From Candidatus Hydrothermarchaeum profundi (GTDB lineage Archaea; Hydrothermarchaeota; Hydrothermarchaeia; Hydrothermarchaeales; Hydrothermarchaeaceae): a DNA stretch of 64,000 nucleotides. Position 1 is the stretch's first letter, and each line of letters starts with the position of its first letter. The notes under the pieces are model-generated. The model saw only the letters and a list, made by a program, of their open reading frames with translations, searched no databases and was not told the origin of the DNA. Of this stretch, positions 27,160-34,747 are shown piece after piece. The stretch is from positions 1,270,989 through 1,334,988 of the forward strand of contig MTMF02000009.1 of NCBI GenBank assembly GCA_002011125.2. Reading direction: 5' to 3'. Made by a program: the position numbers and the translations under genes.

Positions 27160-28492
27160 ATTCTGGTAAGATGACTTTTGAACCTACTCCTTTAAATAAC
27201 TCCGGCTCTTCTGTGTGAACCGGGAACACTTTTTTAGGATTAATCTCGTTTACAACGTCAAAGATCTCCTCCTTGGAGCAGTGCCCGCTCGCATGGGCCT
27301 GATGCCTCTTCATAGCGAAGCGCCTGCACCAGTTAGACTTCACCCTGTCCTCGGGGTCCTCGTCCTCGAAGGGCTCGCTCATAGAGTGTATGAAATGCGC
27401 CCCAGGCTCTGGCTGTATGTCGATGAGCTCGGTAAAATGCGTGAAGTCCAGGTGGAGTATCAGCTCCGGCTGATGCCTGTGGACATACTCGGCGTCCACC
27501 GCCTCTTCAAGGAACTTCTCCTCCCACCTGCTGTACCTGTTCATCATCCTCTTGTAGACGAGCATGTGCTCATCTCTCAAGGGGTCCGGCACCTCTATCC
27601 CCGGGTCGTCCAGCAGGCTGCAGAGGAGGTGGGCCACCTTAGTCGAAACAACAAGCCTCCGGCCAGTCTTCTCTGCGAGCCCGTGATACGTCTTAATCCT
27701 GTCGATGTCCTTCGGGTAGAAGCAGGTGACCACCAGCCTGTCTGTACCTGATATCACGTCGTAGCAGTACTCCCATACCTCTTGCTCTGTGAAGTTCTTC
27801 CTCTTCTCAACCCTGGCTACCCGGGTTCCCTCGCATATCATGGCGATGGGCCGCTCCTCCTTCGCCTTGTCTATGAAGTCCCGGGTCATCCTCGCCATGG
27901 GGCCATGCATCCTGAAGTCGCCAGTGTAGACGACGGGGCCCTCGGAGGCGTATATGACGAAGCCATAGGCCGAGGGCGTAGAGTGGTCGACGTGTATAGG
28001 GTATACCTCTATGTCGTCGATCTTGATGCAGTCCCCCGTCTTAAAGGTCTTGTAGTCATGTGGCCCGAAGTTGACTGACGTGCTCGTGGTCTCCCAGGAC
28101 TCGATTATCCTCTTCGCCGTCGCCCCAAGGTAGACGGGTATGTCCTCGTCAACGTATGAGATATGAGAGACGTGGTCTCCATGGGGGTGAGACAGGAATA
28201 CTCCCTGGAACTCTGGCTCGGAATAATTAAGATTTGTGGGCTCCAGCATCCTCCTAGAGTAGAGCCCCCTTATCTCTGGCATTAGGCCGAGGGCGAACAG
28301 GTCTCTTAACCCGAACCTAGAAGTCCTCGGGGTCAGCCAGCCCGTGAAGTACTCGCCTCCGAAGCCGAAGGCTTCGCCGTGGTCGAGGAATATCTTGGTG
28401 TCACCGTCCTCTAGGAGGAACTTGTTACCCCCTATCTCGCCCACCCCGCCATAGAAGGTGAGTGACACCATACAAGAACAGGTAGAGTTCAT
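27137..28492 (-). CDS. beta-CASP metallo-beta-lactamase hydrolase, RNase J-like
   Basis: The 451-residue protein starts with VSLTFYGGVGEIGGNKFLLE and carries the metal motif HPHGDH, a downstream HVDHST, a VVYTGDFRMHG Asp ligand, and in the C-terminal part HASGH and PVHTEEPE, the beta-CASP motifs B and C. This matches the RNase J/CPSF family of RNA or DNA processing nucleases. It is shorter than bacterial RNase J (about 555) and lacks the C-terminal domain. The gene is clearly richer in GC and in C/G-ending codons than its AT-rich surroundings, a sign of transfer. Overlaps the PD-(D/E)XK-like gene. Confidence 0.88.
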   Translation of the reverse strand: MNSTCSCMVSLTFYGGVGEIGGNKFLLEDGDTKIFLDHGEAFGFGGEYFTGWLTPRTSRFGLRDLFALGLMPEIRGLYSRRMLEPTNLNYSEPEFQGVFLSHPHGDHVSHISYVDEDIPVYLGATAKRIIESWETTSTSVNFGPHDYKTFKTGDCIKIDDIEVYPIHVDHSTPSAYGFVIYASEGPVVYTGDFRMHGPMARMTRDFIDKAKEERPIAMICEGTRVARVEKRKNFTEQEVWEYCYDVISGTDRLVVTCFYPKDIDRIKTYHGLAEKTGRRLVVSTKVAHLLCSLLDDPGIEVPDPLRDEHMLVYKRMMNRYSRWEEKFLEEAVDAEYVHRHQPELILHLDFTHFTELIDIQPEPGAHFIHSMSEPFEDEDPEDRVKSNWCRRFAMKRHQAHASGHCSKEEIFDVVNEINPKKVFPVHTEEPELFKGVGSKVILPEFEKKFSL

Positions 28493-28701
28493 AGTATTTT
28501 ATTTTTATGAGGATATGGCGCAGACTAAGAAATAAAGCTTGACTTTTACTTTGCTCTTGGCAAAAAGATAAATACCCGTAGGCTCTAGGATCCTTTATAG
28601 GAGTACCTTAGCTAACCTTCCCGTAGAACATGGGTGTCAGGTCCCTCGCTGTTAAGGGGGAATTGTAAGAGGAAGGCATATCGGAGGAGGCGTCTAAAAA
28701 A

Positions 28702-29166
28702 ATGATGAGGTACTGGCAGGTTTCCGCTGGAGACGGGGGAAGAGACTATACAGACGTATTCTTAAAATACGGGGTAATGCTTCTTGCTCCAGGCGACTCG
28801 GGGGAATACTTCCAGAATCGAGAGCATTATTATAGTGATGTAAGGGCGCTTGCGGAGGAGGTTAAAGAGGGCGATATCGTTGTATTAAAGAGGCGTCATG
28901 GGAGGCTGTGGAAAGCGGTGGCTATAGGCACTGTTATAGGGGAATACGACTACCTACCTGTCTTCGAGGATGTTGACGGATGGGATATGCAGCACTGTAG
29001 ACATGTTGAATGGAGAAGGCCCAGACACCCGGTTACGGTTAGTGGCTTAGCAAGAGGCGCGTTTAAAGAGATTAAAAGACCGGACGTGATAGAGAAGGTT
29101 GACAGGCTGATGAGATCAGAGGCCCTAGAGACTCTTATGCGAGAGCCTATACCTGAGAGACTTTAG
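28702..29166 (+). CDS. EVE/PUA-like single-domain protein
   Basis: A 154-residue protein with the pattern of an EVE-like PUA-superfamily domain: MRYWQVSAGDGGRDY, LKYGVMLLAPG, VKEGDIVVLKR, WKAVAIGTVIGEY, and then a WDMQHCRHVEW segment. In other genomes this domain is fused to restriction endonucleases or ATPases and is thought to bind modified bases. Here it stands alone, after a good ribosome site (GGAGGAGG), divergent from the beta-CASP gene. A modified-base reader role is inference from the fold. The stop is TAG. Confidence 0.65.
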   Translation: MMRYWQVSAGDGGRDYTDVFLKYGVMLLAPGDSGEYFQNREHYYSDVRALAEEVKEGDIVVLKRRHGRLWKAVAIGTVIGEYDYLPVFEDVDGWDMQHCRHVEWRRPRHPVTVSGLARGAFKEIKRPDVIEKVDRLMRSEALETLMREPIPERL

Positions 29167-29372
29167 TAGCATGAGTTTGAAGGATCTTTTTTAGAGAATA
29201 CTATTTCCTCCAACTCCTTCTTAACACTCTTAATTCTTACATAAAATCGAATATTTTAAACTGCTAAGAGTTTTTTCCTAATGATTAAACAATGTCATAG
29301 CAAAATTTTTTATTTTTGAGAAAGTTTATTAAAAAATACTTAAATTACTATTATTAGTACTCTGACCGAAAA

Positions 29373-29385
29373 GTTTATATATATC
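29373..29385 (+). promoter_or_regulatory. TATA box of the AbrB-ATPase-GG operon
   Basis: GTTTATATATATC lies 54-66 bases before the ATG at 29439, preceded by an A-rich BRE-like stretch. Transcription would start near 29405-29410 and give a short leader holding the AGAGGTGAT ribosome site. It is the only strong promoter seen before the three-gene operon. Confidence 0.55.
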
Positions 29386-29438
29386 AATTGCTCATACAAT
29401 TTTATAAAGATGCTTTATCAAAAAGAGGTGATAAAAAA

Positions 29439-29915
29439 ATGAAACTGAATCCTATTACTTCTAGAGTTAGGAGATGGGGGAACATGTTAGTGCTACCTAT
29501 CCCAGAGCCTGTGGCAGAGCTTTTAGGAATTGAGGAGGGGGATCAAGTCAAGTTTTTCCCCGAAAAAGTAGAGCCACAGAAAAGTCTGCCGCCTTTAGAG
29601 GTCAGAGATAAAACAGGAGAAGAAATAAAGATAGAATTAACGGAGGCTGCTATCAAATGGCCTCATCTCCCTCTGAAAAAGGACATTAGGAGCTTATTCC
29701 CTGATGACAGCGTGGACTTTTTTTTGGAGTTTGAGGGCGTGGTAGAGAGAGTGCACGTTGCCGCTAATAAGATAGCGATAGGTAAATTCAAAAACCTGCT
29801 TAAGAGCCACAATTTTCGGCCTAAGAGTAAAGTGATTATAAGAGTGGTTAAACCATGGGAGGAATACAAGCTGGTCTTCCCAGAAAAAATAGTATCGCAA
29901 GGGGAGAATGAATGA
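29439..29915 (+). CDS. AbrB/MazE-like DNA-binding domain protein
   Basis: A 158-residue protein. I use the ATG at 29439 because it follows AGAGGTGAT at the right distance; an upstream ATG at 29388 falls close to the TATA box. The N-terminus (SRVRRWGNMLVLPIPEPVAELLGIEEGDQVKFF) is a swapped-hairpin AbrB/MazE domain, which usually binds operator DNA as a dimer. The C-terminal 90 residues are beta-rich and unassigned. It overlaps the ATPase gene by 4 bases (ATGA) and is first in the operon, so it could be an autoregulator or the antitoxin-like part of a system. Confidence 0.75.
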   Translation: MKLNPITSRVRRWGNMLVLPIPEPVAELLGIEEGDQVKFFPEKVEPQKSLPPLEVRDKTGEEIKIELTEAAIKWPHLPLKKDIRSLFPDDSVDFFLEFEGVVERVHVAANKIAIGKFKNLLKSHNFRPKSKVIIRVVKPWEEYKLVFPEKIVSQGENE

Positions 29916-31453
29916 TCGATATAATCCCTAGGCTTAAGACCTTGTGGCTTAACCGTGTTGGCTGCATTGAGGAAGCCTCTATAAGGTTCAATAGCCGTGT
30001 GAATGTTATATGTGGCCCAGACGCTTCCGGGAAGACAACATTTGTTAGGTCGATCCTATCTGTTCTCGGCGAGGATAGAGGCTCGCTGAGCGCATCACGT
30101 GGGAGAGGTAGGAAGGGGTGTATAAGGCTGGAGGCAGATTCGTTTTCAGTGGAAGGAGTCTTCACTGAGGCGGGTTTACTTGTAGGCTGGGAGAAAGGGA
30201 GAAGGGATGCCGTGGGTGGAGCATTGTTGATAGATGACGCTGATCTCATGTTCAAGGATCCACGGGCGGTATGGGAGCTGGGTGAGGCGCTTGGCATGCA
30301 GGTCATCATGACGGCTGGCGATCAGAGGTTCGCAGGGATACCCGGGGCGAGGGTGTTCAGATTAGAGAGGAGCCCTGAGACGGGGCTTAGCAGGGTGAAC
30401 CATCCATCGAATAATGCGGTAGGGAGAATGTGCTACCGCTATGTTCCCCTTACGGTGGATAGGCGCGTCAATGAGGCCCGTATACATAGGTTTGCTGAAA
30501 AATGGGCTGCCGGGGATACGGTGTTCTCTAGGCGTTTCATAATCTTTAAGCGCCATGGCCTGGAGTATCGCTTCGGGGTGGAGGAGGCATGTCTGGCTGA
30601 TTACTTGGACATGGGGCGCCGCCATAGGGGTGACTTGGGGCTGCATTTCTTCAGGTGCCTCTGCATCCATCTCCCAGCAGGCGTCTATAGGCTTTGGCTT
30701 GGGCTGTTTAAATGCAACCTAGAGATCAAGGACGAGGACCACGGGAGGACATGGATACTAGGTGGAGTGGACTTAAGGGGCCTTGAGGTATGGTATGTCC
30801 TTAGAGAGAGTTATAGATTCGAGGATGGTGAGCGCTTCATCGAGTTCGTTAAGGAGGTCAGGAAGAAGCCTGAGGTGGCTCGAAGGGCCCGGGAGATACT
30901 TAAGGCAATGGATAGAGGGATAGGCCTGCCCTTGGGTAGGCGTGTGCGGCTTCAAGTCAGAGCAATGCTTGAGGGGGGCATCTGGCGTCTTGTGCCCTAT
31001 AATTTCGAGGGCGATGCGGTAACGCTGGAGGGCGGCCTAGGGGATCTTCTCATGTTGATTGACACGGCGCAAAGAGGCAGGGAAGCTTTTTCAATGCTTA
31101 GAAGACTTGTTCCCGGTGTGGTTCTGGAGGAGTGGACGCATAGGTGTCTGGAGGTTGAGGAGGAGGCTTGGAAGCTGGTGGAGGAGCTTCAGCTGGCCTA
31201 CAGCAGTAGGATAAGTCGGTATGCAGACATGGGCAGGCGTGGCTTCTTGGTCGAAGGCGAGAGTGGGAGGACGTATTTCGTGGACGAGGACTCCCTCGGG
31301 GTCTATGTCTACCCCGGGTTCCGTGAGGTCTGCGTCCAAGACGTGGAGGAGCAGGTGATGCCCTGGGGAGATAGGATCGCCTCTAGGATCCTTCTCTTGA
31401 TGAATGACTTGAAGCTGGGATCGAGTGTGCATACGCTCTTTGAAAGGAGGTGA
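29912..31453 (+). CDS. P-loop ATPase of the accessory island, RecF/Rad50-like N-terminus
   Basis: A 513-residue protein. Residues 1-145 are an ABC/SMC-type ATPase core: LKTLWLNRVGCIEEA leading strand, Walker A GPDASGKTT (about 34-42), and a Walker B GALLIDDADL near 103-112, then a VIMTAGDQRF strand. No clear ABC signature or coiled coil is seen, so it is a compact form. Residues 160-513 are a large unassigned region with paired aromatic and charged segments, ending with YFVDEDSLGVYVYPG. GC-rich codons differ from the host. Coupled to the AbrB-like gene upstream and the GG-ending gene downstream. Confidence 0.7.
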   Translation: MIDIIPRLKTLWLNRVGCIEEASIRFNSRVNVICGPDASGKTTFVRSILSVLGEDRGSLSASRGRGRKGCIRLEADSFSVEGVFTEAGLLVGWEKGRRDAVGGALLIDDADLMFKDPRAVWELGEALGMQVIMTAGDQRFAGIPGARVFRLERSPETGLSRVNHPSNNAVGRMCYRYVPLTVDRRVNEARIHRFAEKWAAGDTVFSRRFIIFKRHGLEYRFGVEEACLADYLDMGRRHRGDLGLHFFRCLCIHLPAGVYRLWLGLFKCNLEIKDEDHGRTWILGGVDLRGLEVWYVLRESYRFEDGERFIEFVKEVRKKPEVARRAREILKAMDRGIGLPLGRRVRLQVRAMLEGGIWRLVPYNFEGDAVTLEGGLGDLLMLIDTAQRGREAFSMLRRLVPGVVLEEWTHRCLEVEEEAWKLVEELQLAYSSRISRYADMGRRGFLVEGESGRTYFVDEDSLGVYVYPGFREVCVQDVEEQVMPWGDRIASRILLLMNDLKLGSSVHTLFERR

Positions 31454-31459
31454 ATGAGG

Positions 31460-31660
31460 ATGGTGAAGGTTAAGATATTGGATGGCAGGGGGCATGCCCT
31501 GCTTGAGCTGGGCCCTGAGGAGGCCCTGCATGAGCTTAAGGCCCGGGAGGGCAGATGGGTCTTTGTGGACGGTGAATACACGCCATGCAGGGAGCTCTCT
31601 GTAGAGCGCCTTAGAGGCGCCCTTGAGGTGGTGGTCACCTATCCGCTTCAGGGAGGATAA
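31460..31660 (+). CDS. small ThiS/MoaD/ubiquitin-like protein ending in Gly-Gly
   Basis: A 66-residue protein (68 if the ATG at 31454 is used; the AGGAGGTGA site is better spaced for 31460). The order of elements fits a beta-grasp fold: strand VKVKILDG, strand HALLELG, helix PEEALHELKAREG, strand RWVFVDGEYTP and a final strand EVVVTYPLQGG. It ends exactly in Gly-Gly, the activated tail of ThiS, MoaD, Urm1 and archaeal SAMPs. It follows the ATPase stop immediately. No E1, E2 or JAB gene is beside it, so it would depend on host enzymes. Fold and modifier role are inference. Confidence 0.6.
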   Translation: MVKVKILDGRGHALLELGPEEALHELKAREGRWVFVDGEYTPCRELSVERLRGALEVVVTYPLQGG

Positions 31661-31714
31661 AAAATATCAACTGGAGGAGAACGAGCCGCTGGACTCCCTT
31701 GATGAAAATTAGCG

Positions 31715-31741
31715 AGCGGGGGATGCTCCACTGCCCCCGCT
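31715..31741. terminator. strong GC hairpin after the ATPase operon
   Basis: AGCGGGGG (31715-31722) and CCCCCGCT (31734-31741) form a perfect 8-base stem with an 11-base loop. It lies 54 bases after the stop of the GG-ending gene. A clear U tract does not follow directly, so it may act as an RNA-stabilising or processing structure rather than a classic terminator. Confidence 0.45.
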
Positions 31742-31859
31742 TCTCCTTAGGTCCATACAACTACTTATTTGGACTTTTAAGTGTTCTACATCCCTTTCAG
31801 CTAAAAAATAAGAAACGTTATGTGAGGTTCTTGAATTCTTGGTATAGGAGGTGAAGGAT

Positions 31860-32573
31860 ATGGAAATAGAACATAGTTTGGACGACAATACCCAAATAAA
31901 ATATGGGTTACTTACATGGAAAAAACAGGAAGACGACAAATATAGACAAGTCCTACCTGACGGCGAATTTACAATAGACTTTCTCGGCAAGAAGATCCCA
32001 AGCCGCAGGGTAGATTGGGAGAGGCACAGATTGTCAATCGGTCCAAAGAATATGGAAGGGTTAAAGCCGGAGGATAAACTTCTTATTTCCAGAACGCCTG
32101 ATGGCACTGTGATTATAAAGAAAAAAAAGGAAAAATCATTACCTAAAAAAGTTCTTTTTGTTACCTATTGTAGCAGAAAAAAGAGGACTTATCCTGAGAG
32201 ATATGCTCCCGCGATAAATAGATACGACTCCCTGAGGATTGAAAGAGTCTATGAGGAAAGCCTTAAGAGAGGGAAGGATTTCGCAATTTTATCTGGCAAG
32301 TACGGTTTGATTAGAGCGCACACTATGATTCGTTGGTATGATAAGAAACTAGAAGATAAGGATATAAATCGGGTTTCAGAATTGGTTAAGGATTTCTTAA
32401 GGAGAGAAAGAATAGAAAAGGTTGTTTATTACACCGAGCCACTAAACGAGGATGAAAACCTAAGGCATTATTATAAGTGCATTAGGAAGGCGTGTAAAGA
32501 ACTTGACATATCATTCCAAGAAGTAGAGATACCTAGATTACCTGTAGAACCGGAGAATCAAGGAACTTTGTAA
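31860..32573 (+). CDS. second DUF6884-type protein, with N-terminal extension
   Basis: A 237-residue protein from the ATG at 31860, which follows a GGAGGTG ribosome site at proper spacing (a GTG at 31851 lies inside it). Residues 95-230 carry the DUF6884-like pattern: VLFVTYCSRKKR, then DFAILSGKYGLIRAH. The N-terminal 85 residues hold a small beta-rich domain (SIGPKNMEGLKPEDKLLISRTPDG). Compared with the 23426-24256 protein it shares the SGKYG/SAKYG core, but the extra domain is at the other end. Possibly the two act in the same pathway. Function unknown. Confidence 0.65.
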   Translation: MEIEHSLDDNTQIKYGLLTWKKQEDDKYRQVLPDGEFTIDFLGKKIPSRRVDWERHRLSIGPKNMEGLKPEDKLLISRTPDGTVIIKKKKEKSLPKKVLFVTYCSRKKRTYPERYAPAINRYDSLRIERVYEESLKRGKDFAILSGKYGLIRAHTMIRWYDKKLEDKDINRVSELVKDFLRRERIEKVVYYTEPLNEDENLRHYYKCIRKACKELDISFQEVEIPRLPVEPENQGTL

Positions 32574-32673
32574 CATGATCCAAATCCGTGGATAAATGAT
32601 TAAAAAACCTAACGCTTATTGATATCTTGCGACGAAATTACCTGAAAGATAAACGCAGACCTTCTCCTATATA

Positions 32674-33441
32674 TTATTTTCCCGCCTTCTTTGCTAGCTC
32701 ACGGAGAAGCCTGCAGGTGAATCCATAGGACAAGTGATTGTTCTTCCACTTCGGGTTATTCGGCGATGGGATCTTACACCAGACAAAGCTATCAGGGTCC
32801 TCCTTACGTGGATGCTCCTCAATCCAACGCTGCAAAGCCAGGCTAGAGGCTACCAGCCTTACACGCCTGTCACCCGTCTTACCGCTGACCCTCAGCACGG
32901 CCCCATACCTGTCAAAGACTACATGCCTAAGCCTAAGTGGAAGAAACTCCCCGATCCGACAACCAGACTCATAGAGAGCCAGCACCAGGGCCCTATCACG
33001 AGTAGTATAGGCAGCCTTTGATAGCTTTTTTACCTCCTCCTCAGTAAGGATCTCTTGCGGAAATCGGCCGTTCTTAACGCTCTTTACCTTAAGCCAGCTG
33101 ATGGCCTCTCTCTTCCCTATGAAACGCATGTACTTCCTCAGGACAACCTTGTAGTCATGCTTGGTCCAGTTGCTATAGTTGGACTTCTCTATCTCAGCCA
33201 CTAGAGCCTTAATGTCTTTTTCTTCCGCGTTCAGGAAAGGCTTGCCAATCATTCTGTTAAGCACCTGCAAGGTTGCTAGGTATTTAACCACCCTTCCAGC
33301 GCTAATTCCATTAGCTACAGCGTCCTGATAGAACCTTCTTAGATCCTCTAGGTCTTCATCGAAGAACCTCCCCCCTTCGGATAGGTATTTCTCTGCGCTC
33401 CTCTCTAAAGTCTTTTTCAAGTTATGTATGTCCTCGGCCAT
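32674..33441 (-). CDS. tyrosine recombinase/integrase, C-terminally truncated
   Basis: A 255-residue phage-type integrase. Residues 10-110 are the SAM-like core-binding domain. The catalytic domain starts near 130 with LTEEEVKKLSKAA, keeps the first catalytic Arg in YESGCRIGE and the Lys in SGKTGDRRV, and then stops at TAA just after RELAKKAGK. The H-x-x-R box, the second His/Trp and the nucleophilic Tyr, which should follow in about 60-70 residues, are absent, and no continuation exists in other frames. It is thus inactive alone. It lies 60 bases from tRNA-Thr, the likely attachment site. Confidence 0.85.
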   Translation of the reverse strand: MAEDIHNLKKTLERSAEKYLSEGGRFFDEDLEDLRRFYQDAVANGISAGRVVKYLATLQVLNRMIGKPFLNAEEKDIKALVAEIEKSNYSNWTKHDYKVVLRKYMRFIGKREAISWLKVKSVKNGRFPQEILTEEEVKKLSKAAYTTRDRALVLALYESGCRIGEFLPLRLRHVVFDRYGAVLRVSGKTGDRRVRLVASSLALQRWIEEHPRKEDPDSFVWCKIPSPNNPKWKNNHLSYGFTCRLLRELAKKAGK

Positions 33442-33500
33442 ATCTCAAACCTCCAAATTCAATGCTAATAAATGCTAAGGCTCAAGACGTGGCCAAGGAT

Positions 33501-33574
33501 AGCCCCCGGCGGGATTTGAACCCGCGACCTGCGGTTTACGAGACCGCCGCTCTGGCCAGCTGAGCTACGGAGGC
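33501..33574 (-). tRNA. tRNA-Thr (anticodon CGU)
   Basis: A full cloverleaf on the minus strand: acceptor GCCTCCG pairing with CGGGGGC (one G-U), a D arm, anticodon stem GCGGT/ACCGC with loop CTCGTAA (anticodon CGT), and a T arm GCGGG-TTCAAAT-CCCGC. The discriminator base is U (T at the minus-strand end, 33501), usual for archaeal tRNA-Thr. CCA is not encoded. The 3' end marks the edge of the accessory island. Confidence 0.95.
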
Positions 33575-33618
33575 ATTTCTTTTATTTATAGGAAGTGATT
33601 TCAATAAAAAAATTAGGG

Positions 33619-34032
33619 TTATATGATTTCTATCCTCATCTCGAGCTTCTGATTATCCTTCTTTAAAAGCTCTACTAATCTCCTATCTAACTCCGCTGAG
33701 CTCTTGTTTGCTTTTATCATGAGGGTCCTAGGGCAGATAAATTTACTTTTCCTAACTACGATATCAGTCTCATGGGAAAATGTAAGTTCTGGATGCCCTC
33801 TTCCATAAATGGTCTCTTGAAGACCACCTACATTCAATATAACTTTAATAACGCTGTTTTTATCCCTTGCCCTCTTCTTGAATTCCTCGCTGAGGTCTTT
33901 TAAGCCTTTATTTGCTTTTACTCCTATTATACAGTCAGCTCTCTTAGAGATCTCGCTGTCTTTTGTTATCTCAAAGGTTGTCTTATGTTTAGAGGTGATA
34001 TTTGGGTGTCCTCTTGCTATGATTGTTTCCAT
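33619..34032 (-). CDS. DUF371 archaeal protein
   Basis: A 137-residue protein of the archaea-specific DUF371 family. It shows an internal repeat: IIARGHPNITSKHKTTFEITKD and YGRGHPELTFSHETDIVV. It also has the ADCIIGVKANKG and CPRTLMIKANK segments typical of the family, which point to two similar half-domains. Function unknown; it is cytoplasmic, small and widely conserved in archaea. Its upstream region is shared with the divergent pcm gene. As a host core gene it marks the right side of the island together with tRNA-Thr. Confidence 0.88.
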   Translation of the reverse strand: METIIARGHPNITSKHKTTFEITKDSEISKRADCIIGVKANKGLKDLSEEFKKRARDKNSVIKVILNVGGLQETIYGRGHPELTFSHETDIVVRKSKFICPRTLMIKANKSSAELDRRLVELLKKDNQKLEMRIEII

Positions 34033-34073
34033 AAATTAAAGGTTTAAATCTAACGATATTGAAATATATACGC

Positions 34074-34715
34074 ATGTATGAGAAAGAAAGGGGGGAGATG
34101 GTTGATCGACTTATAGCCTTCGGATACCTCAAGGACCCCCGGGTTGCTGAGGCAATGAAAAAAGTTCCCAGACATTTATTTGTCCCCGAGGATGTTAGGC
34201 GGTACTCCTATGATGATGCGCCATTACCAATAGGCGAGGGACAGACTATCTCTGCGCCCCACATGGTAGCGATGATGTGCGATCATCTCGAGCTTGAAGA
34301 AAACCATAAGGTTCTGGAGGTAGGAGGAGGATCTGGTTATCATGCATGTGTTATAGCACATATTGTCAAGAAGGGGATAGTTATTTCGATTGAGAGAATG
34401 GAAAAGCTCGCAGAAAAAGCCCGGGAAAATCTTTTGAAGGCAGGATGTAGCCGGGTTAAGATTATAGTTGGAGATGGAACTGAAGGCTATCCGCCAGAAG
34501 CGCCCTACGATAGAATATTTGTAACAGCAGGAGCTCCGAGGGTACCAGAGCCGTTGATTGAACAGCTTAAAGAAGGTGGCAGGCTTTTAATACCTGTTGG
34601 TTCGAGATATACTCAGGAGTTGTTAAAGATCGATAAGTTGCCGAGTGGGCGTTTGGTTAAAAAGAGGGTTGGGGGATGTGCCTTTGTTCCTCTTATCGGG
34701 AGATATGGATGGTAA
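34074..34715 (+). CDS. pcm: protein-L-isoaspartate O-methyltransferase
   Basis: The enzyme repairs aged proteins by methylating isoaspartate with S-adenosylmethionine. A start at 34074 (MYEKERGEMVDRLIAFGY) matches the usual archaeal beginning; an ATG at 34059 is also in frame, but it sits on a TATA-like AAATATATA. Motifs are YSYDDAPLPIGEGQTISAPHMVA, the SAM-binding VLEVGGGSGYHACVIAH, and the C-terminal LLIPVGSRYTQEL. Length about 213 residues, normal. The SIMPL lipoprotein gene follows 32 bases downstream. Confidence 0.94.
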   Translation: MYEKERGEMVDRLIAFGYLKDPRVAEAMKKVPRHLFVPEDVRRYSYDDAPLPIGEGQTISAPHMVAMMCDHLELEENHKVLEVGGGSGYHACVIAHIVKKGIVISIERMEKLAEKARENLLKAGCSRVKIIVGDGTEGYPPEAPYDRIFVTAGAPRVPEPLIEQLKEGGRLLIPVGSRYTQELLKIDKLPSGRLVKKRVGGCAFVPLIGRYGW

Positions 34716-34747
34716 AGTATAAGTATCTAGCGACCATCCCTTCTCAT

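Noticed and set aside
27215-28078. Long plus-strand frames opposite the beta-CASP gene
   Set aside because: They come from the GC-rich codon bias of the minus-strand gene; the minus-strand protein has all metal-binding motifs of its family.
31702-31854. A 50-residue plus-strand ORF between the GG-ending gene and the second DUF6884 gene
   Set aside because: It runs through a strong GC hairpin, has no ribosome site, and its stop falls in the ribosome site of the next gene; it is probably chance.
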